DNA from: Bacillus pumilus
GTDB lineage: Bacteria; Bacillota; Bacilli; Bacillales; Bacillaceae
Reading direction: 5' to 3'
NCBI RefSeq assembly: GCF_002744245.1
Contig: NZ_NKHG01000111.1
Coordinates: forward strand, 1-64,000
Length of the DNA stretch: 64,000 nt
The translations under genes were made by a program, and so were the position numbers. The notes beneath the pieces were generated by a model. The model searched no databases, was not told where the DNA came from, and saw only the letters and a program-made list of their open reading frames with translations. This document shows positions 19,217-28,870 of the stretch, in pieces (within the stretch, counting starts at the first letter, position 1; every line of letters begins with the position of its first letter).

Positions 19217-20502
19217 TTTGATTCCTCCCGCTTTCTCGCTTCAATCGACCTTGCATGCGCTTCAAGCCCTTCTAATCTTGCAAAAGCCGCAATGCTTTCC
19301 CTATGTGTATCAAAGGCTTCTTTGCTATATGAAATAATGCTCGTTTTCTTTTGAAAATCAGTGACGCCTAGGGGGCTTGAGAATCTAGCTGTTCCGTTTG
19401 TTGGCAGCACATGATTCGGTCCAGCGAAGTAATCTCCCACCGGCTCTGGACTATAGCGTCCTAAGAAAATCGCCCCTGCATGCTTGATTTGACCAAGAAG
19501 TGATTCTGGATAAGCCGTCAGCACTTCTAAGTGCTCTGGTGCTAATTGGTTCACGACGTCTACTGCACGAACCATTGATTCTGTCACGTAAATATGACCA
19601 TGATCTTGAATCGATTGTGCTGCGATCGATTTTCTTGGCAAAGTGTTCAGCTGTGCTTGCACCTCCGCCTGTACTTCTTCAGCAAGCGCCTGAGACGGAG
19701 TGACCAAGATACTCGATGCTAATACGTCATGCTCTGCCTGCGAAAGTAAATCTGACGCCACCTCATGGGCAAGTGCTGTTTCGTCTGCTAGAACAGCAAT
19801 TTCACTTGGGCCTGCAATCATATCGATATCCACCTGACCAAATACTTCTCGCTTTGCAAGTGCCACATAAATGTTTCCTGGACCTGTGATTTTATCAACT
19901 GGATGAATGTTGTCAGTTCCATATGCAAGTGCCGCAATCGCCTGAGCACCGCCCATTTTATACATTTCTGAAATGCCTAGCTCCTTTGCGGCAACCAGTA
20001 CAGCGTCAGACAGACGGCCATCTGTCCCAGGTGGTGTCACAAGGACAATTCGTTCAACGCCAGCGACAAGTGCTGGGATCACATTCATTAAAACAGATGA
20101 CGGGTAGGCGGCTGTTCCGCCTGGGACATAAACACCGACCGCATCAAGCGGCGTCACCTTTTGCCCTAGCATCGATCCGTCCTGCTGGTGATAAAACCAA
20201 GAGGATGTCAGCTGACGCTCGTGGTATGTTCGAATATGACGTATAGCTGTTTGGATAATCTGGATCATCGCTGGGTCCAAGTGTTCGTAGGCCTTTGTCA
20301 TTTCATCCTTCGTCACAAGTGGATCTTCAATGGATACACCGTCAAATTGCTTCGTAAAAGACCGTACGGCTTCGTCACCATTTTCTCTCACCTCTTGAAT
20401 AATGCGCTGAACAGTCTGGCGCTGCTCTTCCGTTCCTGTATCTAAAGACCGCTTGAGCGAGAGAGTATCTGTCTCACCTTCTTGTATGTGGGTGATGTTC
20501 AT
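19213..20502 (-). CDS. hisD: Histidinol dehydrogenase
   Basis: NAD- and Zn-dependent enzyme oxidising L-histidinol to histidine in two steps. It has 429 residues. Family motifs include [25 protein letters not shown], the Zn and catalytic segments ([15 protein letters not shown]) and [17 protein letters not shown] near the C-terminus. It is encoded directly downstream of hisG with a four-base overlap. Confidence 0.97.
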   Translation of the reverse strand: MNITHIQEGETDTLSLKRSLDTGTEEQRQTVQRIIQEVRENGDEAVRSFTKQFDGVSIEDPLVTKDEMTKAYEHLDPAMIQIIQTAIRHIRTYHERQLTSSWFYHQQDGSMLGQKVTPLDAVGVYVPGGTAAYPSSVLMNVIPALVAGVERIVLVTPPGTDGRLSDAVLVAAKELGISEMYKMGGAQAIAALAYGTDNIHPVDKITGPGNIYVALAKREVFGQVDIDMIAGPSEIAVLADETALAHEVASDLLSQAEHDVLASSILVTPSQALAEEVQAEVQAQLNTLPRKSIAAQSIQDHGHIYVTESMVRAVDVVNQLAPEHLEVLTAYPESLLGQIKHAGAIFLGRYSPEPVGDYFAGPNHVLPTNGTARFSSPLGVTDFQKKTSIISYSKEAFDTHRESIAAFARLEGLEAHARSIEARKREESK

Positions 20503-21146
20503 GATGATTCCTCTCCTTCTCCTTCAATGATTCTTGCAAGACGCTGCGCCATTTCATCGATCACCGCATCCTTCATCCGGTAGCTCACAGGATTGACAAT
20601 AAAACGTGACGTAATGTCACAAATATGCTCAGTTTCCACAAGTCCATTTTCCTTAAGCGTTTGACCTGTTGAGACAATGTCAACAATTCGATCGGCAAGC
20701 CCGATGAGCGGTGCTAATTCAATGGAACCATTCAGCTTAATAATCTCCACCTGCTCACCTTGCTCTCTAAAATAGGATGAGGCGACATTTGGGTACTTCG
20801 TTGCCACACGCGGCGCGACACCGCCCCAGCTGGCTTCTGGCAATCCGGCTACAGCTAAATGACATTTGCTGATGTTTAAATCGAGCACCTCGTACACATC
20901 ACGTGCTTCTTCGAGCATGACATCCTTCCCCGCAATGCCCACATCTGCCACACCGTGCTCTACATAGGTCGTCACATCCATTGGCTTAGCTAAAATAAAG
21001 CGGAGGTTTTCTTCTGGTACATCAATAATTAATTTTCTTGAATCCTCGAATTCCTCCGGTAGCTGATACCCCGCCTGTCTTAACAGCCCTGCTGCTTCCT
21101 CAAATATCCGGCCCTTTGGCATTGCCATCGTCAACACTTTACCCAT
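20499..21146 (-). CDS. hisG: ATP phosphoribosyltransferase, short form
   Basis: First committed enzyme of histidine synthesis, joining ATP and PRPP. The short HisG form lacks the C-terminal regulatory domain and needs HisZ, encoded immediately upstream. The PRPP loop [14 protein letters not shown] is present. The ATG at 21146 follows AAAGGAAG by 7 bases and gives 215 residues starting [17 protein letters not shown]; the frame opens seven codons earlier without support. It overlaps the hisZ end by eight bases. Confidence 0.96.
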   Translation of the reverse strand: MGKVLTMAMPKGRIFEEAAGLLRQAGYQLPEEFEDSRKLIIDVPEENLRFILAKPMDVTTYVEHGVADVGIAGKDVMLEEARDVYEVLDLNISKCHLAVAGLPEASWGGVAPRVATKYPNVASSYFREQGEQVEIIKLNGSIELAPLIGLADRIVDIVSTGQTLKENGLVETEHICDITSRFIVNPVSYRMKDAVIDEMAQRLARIIEGEGEESS

Positions 21147-22314
21147 TTTGCTCTTCCTTTCTAGCACCGATAAAATAAGTCACTTGCTCAAACACCTTGG
21201 TCATTGCATCAATATTTTCAATTCCCGCTAAGTCTTGCAGGACGATCTTTTTGCCTTTTGACCGCTCTTTTTCTGCAAAAGCAAAGGCTTCTAGTCTTTG
21301 CTCTTTACTAAAAATCACAGCCTCCTGCGTCCCATTGATTTCTTTTGCATCTAGTGCCTCCAAAAGGCGGTCTAATCGAAGACCGAATCCTGTAGCTGGT
21401 GCAGGTGCATCAAAATGAGCAAGCAATTGATCATATCTTCCTCCACTCCCGATGACAGACCCAACATGATCTGCAAATACTTCAAACAAAATGCCTGTGT
21501 AATAGCTCATATGACTCACCATGCTTACATCTAAACGAATATATTCTGTACAACCGTAATCTTCAAGTGTCTCCCAAAGTGCCTTTAATTCAGCGAGCAC
21601 CTCTTTCCCCTCTTGTGAGACCACAATGTCCTCTGCCTGCTGCGTGACTTCCTGGCCGCCGCGTAAATCCAAAAGCTGTAACAGTCTCATTTTATCGATA
21701 GATGAGAGCGGTAATTGCTTTACATGCTGTCTGTATCCTACATAATTCTTTTCATATAAAAATCGCCGCAGAACGTTCGCACGCTCTGTATTTCCCAGTA
21801 CATCTAAAAACAATGTCTCCGCCAAAGCGACATGCCCGATTGCTATCTTGAAGGATTGGAGACCGGCATTTTTTAACGCAAACACGACAAGCGCGATGAC
21901 TTCAGCGTCTGCACTAATCGAACCATCACCAATCAATTCAATTCCGACCTGTTCAAATTCTGATGGTCTTCCGCCTTCTCTTTCCTGCGCCCGAAACACA
22001 TTGGCTGCATAACCGACCCGCAGTGGATACGCCTGCTCGTGAAGTTTTGAAGCCGCGACTCTCGCAATTGGTCCTGTCATATCAGGTCGAAGCACCAAGG
22101 TTTGACCGTTTTGATCAAGGAGCTTAAACAGCTGTGTATCTGTAATCGCCGATTGAACACCGACTGTATCGTAAAATTCAAGCGTTGGTGTCTCCATCAA
22201 ACGGTAACCCCAACCATTCATGACCTCTGTTAATGAATGTCTCACTTTTTTCTTCGTCTCATACAGACCTGGTAATGAATCCCGCATACCATATGGTTTC
22301 TCAAACATAAACAT
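21139..22314 (-). CDS. hisZ: ATP phosphoribosyltransferase regulatory subunit
   Basis: Catalytically inactive histidyl-tRNA synthetase paralogue that binds HisG and mediates histidine feedback. Class-II motif 2 ([23 protein letters not shown], long form) and motif 3-like [13 protein letters not shown] remain, but the anticodon-binding domain is missing, as usual. The ATG at 22314 follows GGAGG and gives 391 residues. It is the first gene of the operon; no T-box or attenuator was visible in the leader. Confidence 0.95.
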   Translation of the reverse strand: MFMFEKPYGMRDSLPGLYETKKKVRHSLTEVMNGWGYRLMETPTLEFYDTVGVQSAITDTQLFKLLDQNGQTLVLRPDMTGPIARVAASKLHEQAYPLRVGYAANVFRAQEREGGRPSEFEQVGIELIGDGSISADAEVIALVVFALKNAGLQSFKIAIGHVALAETLFLDVLGNTERANVLRRFLYEKNYVGYRQHVKQLPLSSIDKMRLLQLLDLRGGQEVTQQAEDIVVSQEGKEVLAELKALWETLEDYGCTEYIRLDVSMVSHMSYYTGILFEVFADHVGSVIGSGGRYDQLLAHFDAPAPATGFGLRLDRLLEALDAKEINGTQEAVIFSKEQRLEAFAFAEKERSKGKKIVLQDLAGIENIDAMTKVFEQVTYFIGARKEEQNG

Positions 22315-22376
22315 GTTCTTTCGCACCTCCAACACATTAAAACGAAAAATTCCGAATCCTTTAGTTCACTAATATG

Positions 22377-22406
22377 ATAATATGCTAACAAAATAAAGCG
22401 GTTAAA
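22377..22406 (-). promoter_or_regulatory. Candidate his operon promoter
   Basis: On the minus strand TTTAAC, 18 bases, TATTAT, about 65 bases before hisZ. Only a moderate match to sigma-A. Confidence 0.35.
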
Positions 22407-22505
22407 TCAATCATTTTTATTTCTTCTCGCTTTTGGTTAAAGTTTTGTTCAAATATTACATTAAAATGACACCTGAACCTTTTCCATATGTTCGATGAAG
22501 GAACG

Positions 22506-22514
22506 TGCTATAAT
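22506..22514 (+). promoter_or_regulatory. Extended -10 promoter of yvpB
   Basis: TGCTATAAT is an extended -10 element with no clear -35 partner, 34 bases before the yvpB start. Confidence 0.5.
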
Positions 22515-22547
22515 ACTTAAAAATATTGAATAACACAGGAGATTATA

Positions 22548-23336
22548 GTGAAATTCTTTCAGACATTAATCTTAACTTTGTTGTGTGCATGTCTTGTTTA
22601 TTTTGGCTTTATTTACGTTTCTCAAATCGATCAAGTCAAGAAAACAGCTTCGCCACATGAAGCAGAAAAAGATAACGATACCGCACTAGCGGCAGAAGAA
22701 ACTCGAACAACGAAAAACACGGATTCCTCACATACCTCTTTAAAAGGAAGCAAAAAAGCCATGGACGTCATCCTCTACAATCAAATGGATGCACCAAGGC
22801 TTTATAATGGATGCGAAGTCACGAGCTTAGCGATGCTGCTTCATTACAGCGGCTATGAGCAAGTCACAAAAAACGCATTGGCCAAAGAAATCAAACGTGT
22901 TCCGCTAAATTATGAAAACGGATTAAAAGGAGACCCTCATGACGGGTTTGTGGGCGATATGGAGAATGGACCGGGTCTTGGTGTGTACCATGAACCTATT
23001 TATCAGCTTGCGAAAAAGTATGCCGGTGATCAAGTCGTTGACTTAACTGGAAAGCCTGTCAAAAAGGCCATTTATCAATCACTTGAAAAGGGCTATCCTG
23101 TATGGGTGATTACCACATCCAACTTTGACAAAACAAATAACATCGAAACGTGGAATACCCCAAACGGAAAAATAGATGTCAGCTTTAATGTGCATAGTGT
23201 AGTTATCACAGGCTACGACAAGGAGCACGTTTACTTGAATAACCCATATGGAGAAAAGAATCAGCAAGTCGATCGTGATCAGTTTGAGGATTCTTGGAAA
23301 CAGATGGGCAGTCAAGCGATCATCATCAAAGCATAA
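22548..23336 (+). CDS. yvpB: Membrane-anchored C39-like cysteine peptidase YvpB
   Basis: A 262-residue protein with one N-terminal hydrophobic segment (about 5-25: signal peptide or anchor), a polar charged stretch to about 70, then a C39-like papain-fold domain. The nucleophile motif YNGCEVTSLAMLLHYSG (Cys near residue 88) and the later HSVVITGYDKEHVYLNNPYG, with catalytic His and Asn/Asp, are present. It is probably active outside the membrane; substrate unknown. Start is GTG with AGGAG six bases before. It is followed by a terminator-like repeat and the structured element at 23336-23561. Confidence 0.85.
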   Translation: MKFFQTLILTLLCACLVYFGFIYVSQIDQVKKTASPHEAEKDNDTALAAEETRTTKNTDSSHTSLKGSKKAMDVILYNQMDAPRLYNGCEVTSLAMLLHYSGYEQVTKNALAKEIKRVPLNYENGLKGDPHDGFVGDMENGPGLGVYHEPIYQLAKKYAGDQVVDLTGKPVKKAIYQSLEKGYPVWVITTSNFDKTNNIETWNTPNGKIDVSFNVHSVVITGYDKEHVYLNNPYGEKNQQVDRDQFEDSWKQMGSQAIIIKA

Positions 23337-23561
23337 AACCCCGCTCTCCAGCCGGGTTTCAGCGTGTAGACAAACCCTCGCATTCGGTGTCAGTCCTGCG
23401 TGCCGGTGCTCACGAATGTCACATTCGCTCCGCGCCGGTACTCGTCCTTCCTAGACTTCAAAGGTTTTCTATCACGCTGAAAAAAAGACGACAAAGAGCT
23501 AAAATAAAGTTCATTTTAGCCCTTTGTCAACAATCTGAAACCCCGCTCTCCAGCGGGGTTT
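23336..23561 (+). repeat. Structured intergenic element bounded by a duplicated terminator
   Basis: A 24-base unit, ACCCCGCTCTCCAGC-type, occurs at 23336-23359 and 23538-23561 with one mismatch. The second copy is a perfect GC-rich terminator hairpin followed by TTTTTC; the first has a damaged stem. Between them, 23360-23479 is closed by CAGCGTG/CACGCTG and contains stem GTGCCGG/CCGGTAC and hairpin CGAATG-TCA-CATTCG. Then 23490-23528 is a long hairpin closed by GACAAAG/CTTTGTC. That hairpin recurs, inverted, at 51671-51706. No open frame fits. It could be a small mobile repeat or a structured RNA. Confidence 0.65.
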
Positions 23562-23564
23562 TTC
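23541..23564. terminator. Terminator between yvpB and ywnB
   Basis: CCCCGCT and AGCGGGG arms with a short CTCC loop, followed by five T on the plus strand. On the minus strand TTTC follows, so it may also end ywnB transcripts. Confidence 0.8.
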
Positions 23565-23569
23565 TCTCC

Positions 23570-24211
23570 TTATTTTGCTTCCGATACAACTGTAAAACGT
23601 TCACCAACATGGGCAGCCTGCTCAATTTCATCGACAAGCGCAATGGCATAGTCGGCATAGCTCACATAGCTGTCACCCTTTGAATTGACAATGAGATGGT
23701 CCTTTCCTTTCACATAAGAACCTGTACGATTGCCTTCTGAATCAAAGAATGCTGCTGGACTGAGGAATGTCCATTTTAATCCTTCGGTCTTTTGAAGATC
23801 CTTTAGGTTTTCTCCTTGCTGTGAAGCAGTAGGGATATATTCCTTTGGAAACTCTGGCGTGTCCACAAGTCTCGTTGTTTTGGCCTCATCTACAAATAAA
23901 CTGCCAGCACCGCCTACCACGATTAAACGCGTTTCTGGTGCCTTTTTCAAAATATCAATGAGTTTTTTCCCAGCTTCTACATGAAGGTGCTCTTGTCCAG
24001 CTGGTGCACCAAATGCATTCACGATGACATCAAAACCTTTGATGTCTTCTGCCTCCAAGTGAAACACATCCTTCTCTAAAACGGCTACTGATGAATCTGT
24101 CACCTTTTGTGCATCTCGAACAATTGCAGTTACTTCGTGTCCTCTTGATTGAGCCTCTTTTAATATTTCTTGTCCTGCTTTACCTGTTGCGCCAATGATT
24201 CCAATTTTCAT
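23570..24211 (-). CDS. ywnB: NAD(P)-binding SDR / NmrA-like protein YwnB
   Basis: A 213-residue atypical short-chain dehydrogenase with an N-terminal dinucleotide site GIIGATGKAGQ and the NAFGAPAGQEH and VVGGAGSLFVDEAKT segments. The typical YxxxK catalytic pair of classical SDRs is not obvious, as in flavin-reductase/NmrA-like members, so it may sense or reduce using NAD(P)H. AGGAGG precedes the ATG. The upstream gene ywnA encodes an Rrf2 regulator; a palindromic operator (24253-24271) lies between them. The pair sits at another locus in B. subtilis, so it has moved relative to that map. Confidence 0.87.
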   Translation of the reverse strand: MKIGIIGATGKAGQEILKEAQSRGHEVTAIVRDAQKVTDSSVAVLEKDVFHLEAEDIKGFDVIVNAFGAPAGQEHLHVEAGKKLIDILKKAPETRLIVVGGAGSLFVDEAKTTRLVDTPEFPKEYIPTASQQGENLKDLQKTEGLKWTFLSPAAFFDSEGNRTGSYVKGKDHLIVNSKGDSYVSYADYAIALVDEIEQAAHVGERFTVVSEAK

Positions 24212-24252
24212 GTTAACTCCTCCTACAATATCGTTTTTTTTATAAAAATAAG

Positions 24253-24271
24253 TGTAACTAAATCAGTTACA
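24253..24271. promoter_or_regulatory. Palindromic operator O1 between ywnA and ywnB
   Basis: TGTAACTAAATCAGTTACA is a perfect 7-5-7 inverted repeat. It matches the operator at 24742-24760 including flanking ACAACAGAGG, so it is probably bound by YwnA and controls ywnB. Confidence 0.7.
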
Positions 24272-24296
24272 ACAGAGGCAAAAAAAATTGAATAGA

Positions 24297-24725
24297 TCAT
24301 CCAATTTTTTTGATTAAGACCTGCGTTAGTTCACTTAATTTGATCTCAGCAAGCACTTGCTCCATCGCACTTTGTGCGCGGCACAAAATTAATTCTAGCA
24401 CAGCTTGAATATTTGCACCGATCGGACAGTCAGGATTCGGACTATCATGGATTTGAAATAATTCTCCCTCATCCACCACTTCAACCGCTTTATACACATC
24501 GAGCAGTGTCATGTCATCTTCACTACGGTTCAACTGAGAACCGCCTTTGCCAAGACTTGTTGAGATTAAGCCTGCTTTTTTTAATTTACTCATAATACGG
24601 CGAATGACCACTGGGTTTGTATTCACACTTCCTGCGATATCCTCCGATGTCTGTAATGATCCTTTTTCAAGTGACAGCAAGGCCAGAATATGCACAGCGA
24701 CAGTAAATCTGCTGCTGATTTTCAT
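24297..24725 (-). CDS. ywnA: Rrf2 family transcriptional regulator YwnA
   Basis: A 142-residue winged-helix repressor of the Rrf2 family. It starts MKISSRFTVAVHILALLSLEKG and has the recognition-helix region NPVVIRRIMSKLKKAGLI (about 34-52) and wing LGKGGSQLNR. It lacks the three clustered cysteines of IscR-type Fe-S members, having Cys in PDCPIGANIQ and LCRAQ, so a thiol or small-molecule signal is more likely than an Fe-S cluster. A consensus sigma-A promoter overlapped by a palindrome lies upstream, suggesting autorepression. It precedes ywnB. Confidence 0.88.
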   Translation of the reverse strand: MKISSRFTVAVHILALLSLEKGSLQTSEDIAGSVNTNPVVIRRIMSKLKKAGLISTSLGKGGSQLNRSEDDMTLLDVYKAVEVVDEGELFQIHDSPNPDCPIGANIQAVLELILCRAQSAMEQVLAEIKLSELTQVLIKKIG

Positions 24726-24741
24726 GTTTTCTCACCTCTGT

Positions 24742-24777
24742 TGTAATCATTATAGTTACACCACGTCAGAATGTCAA
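24742..24777 (-). promoter_or_regulatory. ywnA promoter with operator O2
   Basis: On the minus strand TTGACA, exactly 17 bases, TATAAT: a perfect sigma-A promoter. TGTAACT-ATAAT-GATTACA (24742-24760) covers the -10 and matches operator O1, indicating autoregulation. The -35 begins directly after the T-run of the yvoF terminator. Confidence 0.85.
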
Positions 24778-24778
24778 C

Positions 24779-24806
24779 AAAAAGTCTGCCGAGCTACTCA
24801 GCAGAC
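24779..24806 (-). terminator. Terminator of the hprK-lgt-yvoD-ppaX-yvoF operon
   Basis: On the minus strand GTCTGCTGAG-TAG-CTCGGCAGAC, a 10-bp stem with a tight loop, followed by TTTTT. The loop contains the yvoF stop codon. Confidence 0.88.
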
Positions 24807-25312
24807 GTAGATTGACGCGCGTCCATGTCTTCTTTCGTATAAATCATGCGCATTGGATTTCCTCCAACAAAGGAGCCTGCGGGAACATCCTTATGAACAA
24901 GCGTACCCGCAGATACGATCGCACCATCACCGATCGTCACTCCAGGTAAAATGGTTGAGTTTGCTCCAATTAAGACTTCATTTCCAATATAGACTTCCCC
25001 AAGCCTGTACTCTTTAATCAAATACTCATGGGCCAAGATGGTCGTGTTATAGCCGATCACACTATTTCGACCGACAGTGATTTTTTCAGGAAACATCAGA
25101 TCGACCATCACCATTAAGGCAAATGCCGTATCCTCCCCAACTTTCATGCGAAGAAAGGTTCGATAAATCCAGTTTTTCATTCCCATAAAAGGCGTATAAC
25201 GTGCCATTTGAATAAAGATAAAGTTTTTCACAACCTTGGGAAAGGGGACTGTCCGATAGACTTGTCTAAGCGAATTGACCCCTTTTACAGGATAACGATC
25301 TGTTTTTCTCAA
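24794..25312 (-). CDS. yvoF: Left-handed beta-helix acyltransferase YvoF
   Basis: A 172-residue hexapeptide-repeat transferase, probably an acetyl-CoA-dependent O-acetyltransferase. Repeats run through residues about 75-155 (VGRNSVIGYNTTILAHEYLI, then IGNEVLIGANSTILPGVTIG), followed by the GGNPMR loop near the end. The frame can begin 11 codons earlier inside ppaX, but the TTG at 25312, one base after the ppaX stop, gives LRKTDRYPV at the N-terminus and the same length as B. subtilis YvoF. It is last in the hprK operon. Substrate unknown. Confidence 0.85.
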   Translation of the reverse strand: MRKTDRYPVKGVNSLRQVYRTVPFPKVVKNFIFIQMARYTPFMGMKNWIYRTFLRMKVGEDTAFALMVMVDLMFPEKITVGRNSVIGYNTTILAHEYLIKEYRLGEVYIGNEVLIGANSTILPGVTIGDGAIVSAGTLVHKDVPAGSFVGGNPMRMIYTKEDMDARQSTSAE

Positions 25313-25313
25313 C

Positions 25314-25964
25314 TTAATCAGCTCCAACAATCGCCAAAAGATCACTCATTTTCTTCAGCATGAAATCAGGGCGATGCTTTAAAAGGGCCTCTTCTCCCTT
25401 AATGGACCAAGCGACACCTGCCGTTTTTGTCCCTGCCGTTTGACCTGACAAAATGTCGTGATAATTATCGCCGACCATCACCGCTTCATGCGGATCACTG
25501 CCAAGCTTGGATAATGCTAGCTGGACTGGTTCTGGATGTGGCTTCTCATTTTGTACATCATCGAGTGTCACAATGACCTCAAAGAATGGCTCTAAACCTG
25601 TCAGCTTCAATCCCATTAAGACCGTATCACGTATCTTCGTTGTGACAATTCCGAGCTTAAAACCTCGATCCTGCAGCACTTTCAACGTATCTAAAACTGT
25701 CTCATATTCAGTGACGAGCAAATCATGCTGTTCATGATTAAACGTTCGATACATCTGAATCATGTCATCCGTCAGATCGGAGTCCATCGCAGAAAATGTA
25801 TCAAACAGCGATGGACCAATGAAGTGAAGGATATCCTCACGGCTGTACTGACCAGGGTAATAATGATCCAGCGTATGCTGAAATGAAGCAATAATTAATT
25901 CGTTTGTATTGATTAACGTGCCATCTAAATCAAATAGCACTGTGTTGATGGTTGATTCGTTCAT
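25314..25964 (-). CDS. ppaX: Pyrophosphatase PpaX (HAD family)
   Basis: Cytosolic HAD hydrolase that removes the pyrophosphate produced when HPrK dephosphorylates Ser46-P of HPr/Crh. The 216 residues match the family. The HAD motif I FDLDGT has Asp12 and Asp14, motif II is VTTK, motif III region [10 protein letters not shown]-like, and motif [12 protein letters not shown]. It is encoded in the hprK operon and overlaps yvoD by four bases (ATGA). Confidence 0.94.
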   Translation of the reverse strand: MNESTINTVLFDLDGTLINTNELIIASFQHTLDHYYPGQYSREDILHFIGPSLFDTFSAMDSDLTDDMIQMYRTFNHEQHDLLVTEYETVLDTLKVLQDRGFKLGIVTTKIRDTVLMGLKLTGLEPFFEVIVTLDDVQNEKPHPEPVQLALSKLGSDPHEAVMVGDNYHDILSGQTAGTKTAGVAWSIKGEEALLKHRPDFMLKKMSDLLAIVGAD

Positions 25965-26905
25965 ATAGCTTCCTTTCTAACAGCTGCTTGTTCCCGCTTA
26001 CGCCAAATATAGCTAATGGCAGCTGTCAATAAAATAGCAGAAATCAGGCGGATGACAAGAAGCGGCCAAACTGGAATGCCCAACGGAATAAAAATCAATG
26101 TATCTTCGACCACCGCATGACAAGCGACAAGGAAAATGAAGGCCAAGGTTAAATCCTTTTTACTCACGCCATCCTCTTCCACTGCCTTCATCATCACACC
26201 TGCTCCGTAGGCTAGACCAATGGTTAAACCAGCCACCATCGTCATAGACGTATTTTCTTTCATTCCAAGCATTCTAGTAAAAGGAGACAGCCACTTTGAC
26301 AGTGTGTGCAGCCACCCTAAATCTCTCATGAATTGAATGATGATCATGAGAGGGATGACAATACAAGCCAGCTGGAGCACACCGAGAACAGCTTTCTGTA
26401 AAGCAAGAAGAACGATCATGTACCAGCTTGAAGGCATATCAACCGTCTGAGCTGCCGTAAGCAACCCATATTGCGCCGCCTCCTTGCCTCCCTGCCAAAC
26501 GAGATGAATGACAATAGCTGAAACAACGGCAAGACTGATTCTAACTAACAAAATCACAGACACCCTCAGCCCAACCTTTGCCGCCACTGTCGATTCAATG
26601 ATTAAGTTATGAGAAAAGGATAGCATCACCGCCAAAATGAAGACCTCTTTGACAGGCAGCTCTAACGTTAAAATGGCAGCGATACCTGCATACAAGTTGA
26701 GCATATTTCCTAATACAAGCGGGATCGCCGCTTCTCCCGAAAGACCAAACAATCCCATCAATGGCCGAATGAATTGTATGATCCAATCCATAACAGGCGT
26801 ATGCTGCAAGATACTGACGAGAATGGTAACTGGAAAAATGACTTTTCCAAGTGTCCAAGTCGTCGATAGACCTGCTTTTAAGCCGTTTTTCCATGTCTCC
26901 CCCAT
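25961..26905 (-). CDS. yvoD: Membrane protein YvoD (Gate/nucleoside-recognition type)
   Basis: A 314-residue polytopic membrane protein with about eight hydrophobic helices. Residues 1-150 resemble the Gate domain of nucleoside-transporter-like and SpmA/SpmB proteins ([29 protein letters not shown]), and a second repeat-like half follows. Function unknown. ATG 26905 after GGGGGGATC is preferred; the frame extends 28 codons into lgt without support. It sits between lgt and ppaX in the hprK operon. Confidence 0.78.
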   Translation of the reverse strand: MGETWKNGLKAGLSTTWTLGKVIFPVTILVSILQHTPVMDWIIQFIRPLMGLFGLSGEAAIPLVLGNMLNLYAGIAAILTLELPVKEVFILAVMLSFSHNLIIESTVAAKVGLRVSVILLVRISLAVVSAIVIHLVWQGGKEAAQYGLLTAAQTVDMPSSWYMIVLLALQKAVLGVLQLACIVIPLMIIIQFMRDLGWLHTLSKWLSPFTRMLGMKENTSMTMVAGLTIGLAYGAGVMMKAVEEDGVSKKDLTLAFIFLVACHAVVEDTLIFIPLGIPVWPLLVIRLISAILLTAAISYIWRKREQAAVRKEAI

Positions 26906-26924
26906 CTTTTCTGATCCCCCCTGC

Positions 26925-27749
26925 TTAATTCGATGAGTTATTCTCTTTATATGGAATAGATGCGTAGCCCTTGATTCTTCTATAGACAATCAGCAAAACA
27001 GCCACTGCAAATATCGCAATCGATATCATCTGTGCAATTCGAAGATGCTCTGTCAGCATTAAGCTGTCCGTTCTCATTCCTTCAATGAAGAAACGGCCGA
27101 TTGAATACCAGATTAAATAAGACAAGAAGATTTCGCCTCTGCGCAGCGACGTTCTTCGTAATAAAATTAAGATCCCAACGCCGACAAAATTCCATAATGA
27201 TTCGTATAAGAACGTTGGGTGATAATAGGTCCCATCAATATACATTTGATTAATGATAAACTCAGGCAGGTGCAAATTTTCTAAAAAGGCTCTTGAAACA
27301 GCTTCACCATGTGCTTCCTGATTAATAAAGTTTCCCCAGCGCCCAATAGCCTGCCCTAGTAAAATACTAGGCGCTGCCACATCGGCGAGTTTCCAAAAGG
27401 AAACCTTTTTCACTCTTGTAAATACGACGGCTGTCAGCACTGCACCTATCAGCCCGCCGTGTATCGCAATCCCGCCATTCCAAATCTTAATGATTTCATT
27501 TGGATGCTGCTGATAGTAATCCCATTCGAAGGATACATAATAAATTCGTGCACAAATAATGGCTATTGGAATCGCAAATAAAATGAAGTCAATAAACGTA
27601 TCTTTATTGATTCCTCTTTTTTCACATTCCCTTAGTGCGAGCCAAAGTCCAAGCAAGGCTCCGACTCCTATGATCACACCATACCAATGAACCGAAATAG
27701 GCCCGAGCTGAAAAGCAATCGGATCAATTGGTTGAATTGCTTCGTTCAT
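26925..27749 (-). CDS. lgt: Prolipoprotein diacylglyceryl transferase
   Basis: Integral membrane enzyme that transfers diacylglycerol from phosphatidylglycerol to the lipobox cysteine of prolipoproteins, such as the lipoprotein at 48532-49512. The 274-residue protein has about seven helices and the Lgt signature around GGLIGAV and [17 protein letters not shown], including the essential His in AIHGGLIG and Arg in GRWGNF. It lies between hprK and yvoD, as in B. subtilis. Confidence 0.95.
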   Translation of the reverse strand: MNEAIQPIDPIAFQLGPISVHWYGVIIGVGALLGLWLALRECEKRGINKDTFIDFILFAIPIAIICARIYYVSFEWDYYQQHPNEIIKIWNGGIAIHGGLIGAVLTAVVFTRVKKVSFWKLADVAAPSILLGQAIGRWGNFINQEAHGEAVSRAFLENLHLPEFIINQMYIDGTYYHPTFLYESLWNFVGVGILILLRRTSLRRGEIFLSYLIWYSIGRFFIEGMRTDSLMLTEHLRIAQMISIAIFAVAVLLIVYRRIKGYASIPYKENNSSN

Positions 27750-27760
27750 ATAGACAACTC

Positions 27761-28693
27761 CTATTCATCCTGGCCATTGTCTTCAATGACATCGGCAAGT
27801 TTACTTGTAAATTGTTCCGCTGCATTATGTCCCATTCGTTTCAACCTGAAGTTCATCGCAGCCACCTCAATAATGACCGCTAAATTTCGTCCTGGACGTA
27901 CAGGGATAGTCAGCTTCGGTACATCTGTATCGATGATCCGCATTTTCTCTTCTTCAAGTCCTAAACGATCATACTGCTTGCCCTGTTCCCAAAGCTCAAG
28001 GTTCATCACAATCGTAATTCTCTTATAGCTTCTGACGGCGCCTGCTCCAAATAAGGTCATCACGTTAATAATCCCTAATCCGCGGATTTCTAAAAGGTGC
28101 TCGATCAGCTCTGGTGCGCTTCCAACTAGCGTATCCTGATCCTCTTGGCGAATTTCCACGCAATCATCTGCAACCAGTCTGTGACCCCTCTTCACTAGTT
28201 CTAAAGCTGTTTCACTTTTTCCTACTCCGCTTTTCCCAATTAACAAAACACCTACGCCATATACATCTACGAGCACGCCATGAATGGCTGTCGTTGGTGC
28301 AAGCTTACTTTCTAGAAAGTTCGTTAATCGACTAGAAAGTCTTGTTGTTTTCAAGCTTGACCGTAAAACCGGCACCCCATTTTCATTCGATGCTTCAATT
28401 AATTCCTTCGGCACTTCGCGATCTCGCGACAAAATAATGGCAGGAGTAATATCTGTACAAAGAGACATCATTCTCTGCTTTCGTTCACGTTCGGAGAGTT
28501 GTTCAAAAAAGGAAAGCTCTGTTTTCCCTAAAAGCTGAACTCTTTCTTTTGGATAATATGTAAAATATCCAGCCATTTCAATACCTGGTCTGGAAAGATC
28601 ACTAATTGTAATAGGACGATTAATCCCTTCTTCCCCACTTACCAGTTCAAGATGAAATTGTTCCATTATGTCCTTCGTACGAACTTTCGGCAC
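27761..28693 (-). CDS. hprK: HPr kinase/phosphorylase
   Basis: Bifunctional sensor of carbon status that phosphorylates or dephosphorylates Ser46 of HPr and Crh. The Walker A motif GKSGVGKSE lies near residues 152-160 and the family signature [11 protein letters not shown] near 202-212. GTG 28693, 7 bases after AAAGGAGG, gives 310 residues, the B. subtilis length; seven extra codons upstream lack support. It heads the operon hprK-lgt-yvoD-ppaX-yvoF. Its partner crh is at 7407-7664. Confidence 0.96.
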   Translation of the reverse strand: MPKVRTKDIMEQFHLELVSGEEGINRPITISDLSRPGIEMAGYFTYYPKERVQLLGKTELSFFEQLSERERKQRMMSLCTDITPAIILSRDREVPKELIEASNENGVPVLRSSLKTTRLSSRLTNFLESKLAPTTAIHGVLVDVYGVGVLLIGKSGVGKSETALELVKRGHRLVADDCVEIRQEDQDTLVGSAPELIEHLLEIRGLGIINVMTLFGAGAVRSYKRITIVMNLELWEQGKQYDRLGLEEEKMRIIDTDVPKLTIPVRPGRNLAVIIEVAAMNFRLKRMGHNAAEQFTSKLADVIEDNGQDE

Positions 28694-28737
28694 GCTTTTT
28701 CCTCCTTTTATCACAGGCGTTTCAGAAATACAGCTCT

Positions 28738-28765
28738 ATTTTATCACTTTCAATGATGAACCCAA
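28738..28765 (-). promoter_or_regulatory. hprK operon promoter
   Basis: On the minus strand TTGGGT, 16 bases, TAAAAT, about 45 bases before the GTG start. Confidence 0.45.
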
Positions 28766-28801
28766 AACAGTATTTTATCCTGATCCTGTTTCGCTCCCCC
28801 T

Positions 28802-28837
28802 ACTGGTATAGACAACTATACTTAAAAAGGGTAAACT
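28802..28837 (+). promoter_or_regulatory. nagAB promoter with NagR (dre) operator
   Basis: ACTGGTATAGACAACTAT (28802-28819) resembles the NagR/YvoA dre site built on TGGTCTAGACCA. It overlaps a TAGACA -35 (28809-28814) followed after 17 bases by TAAACT (28832-28837), so the repressor would block the polymerase. Confidence 0.65.
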
Positions 28838-28870
28838 AAAACTACAGACAACGAATAAGGAGGCACAAAT

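Noticed and set aside
22315-22547. Searched for a T-box or attenuator in front of the his operon
   Set aside because: No T-box core, no specifier-like loop and no terminator hairpin were found; only a weak promoter is listed.
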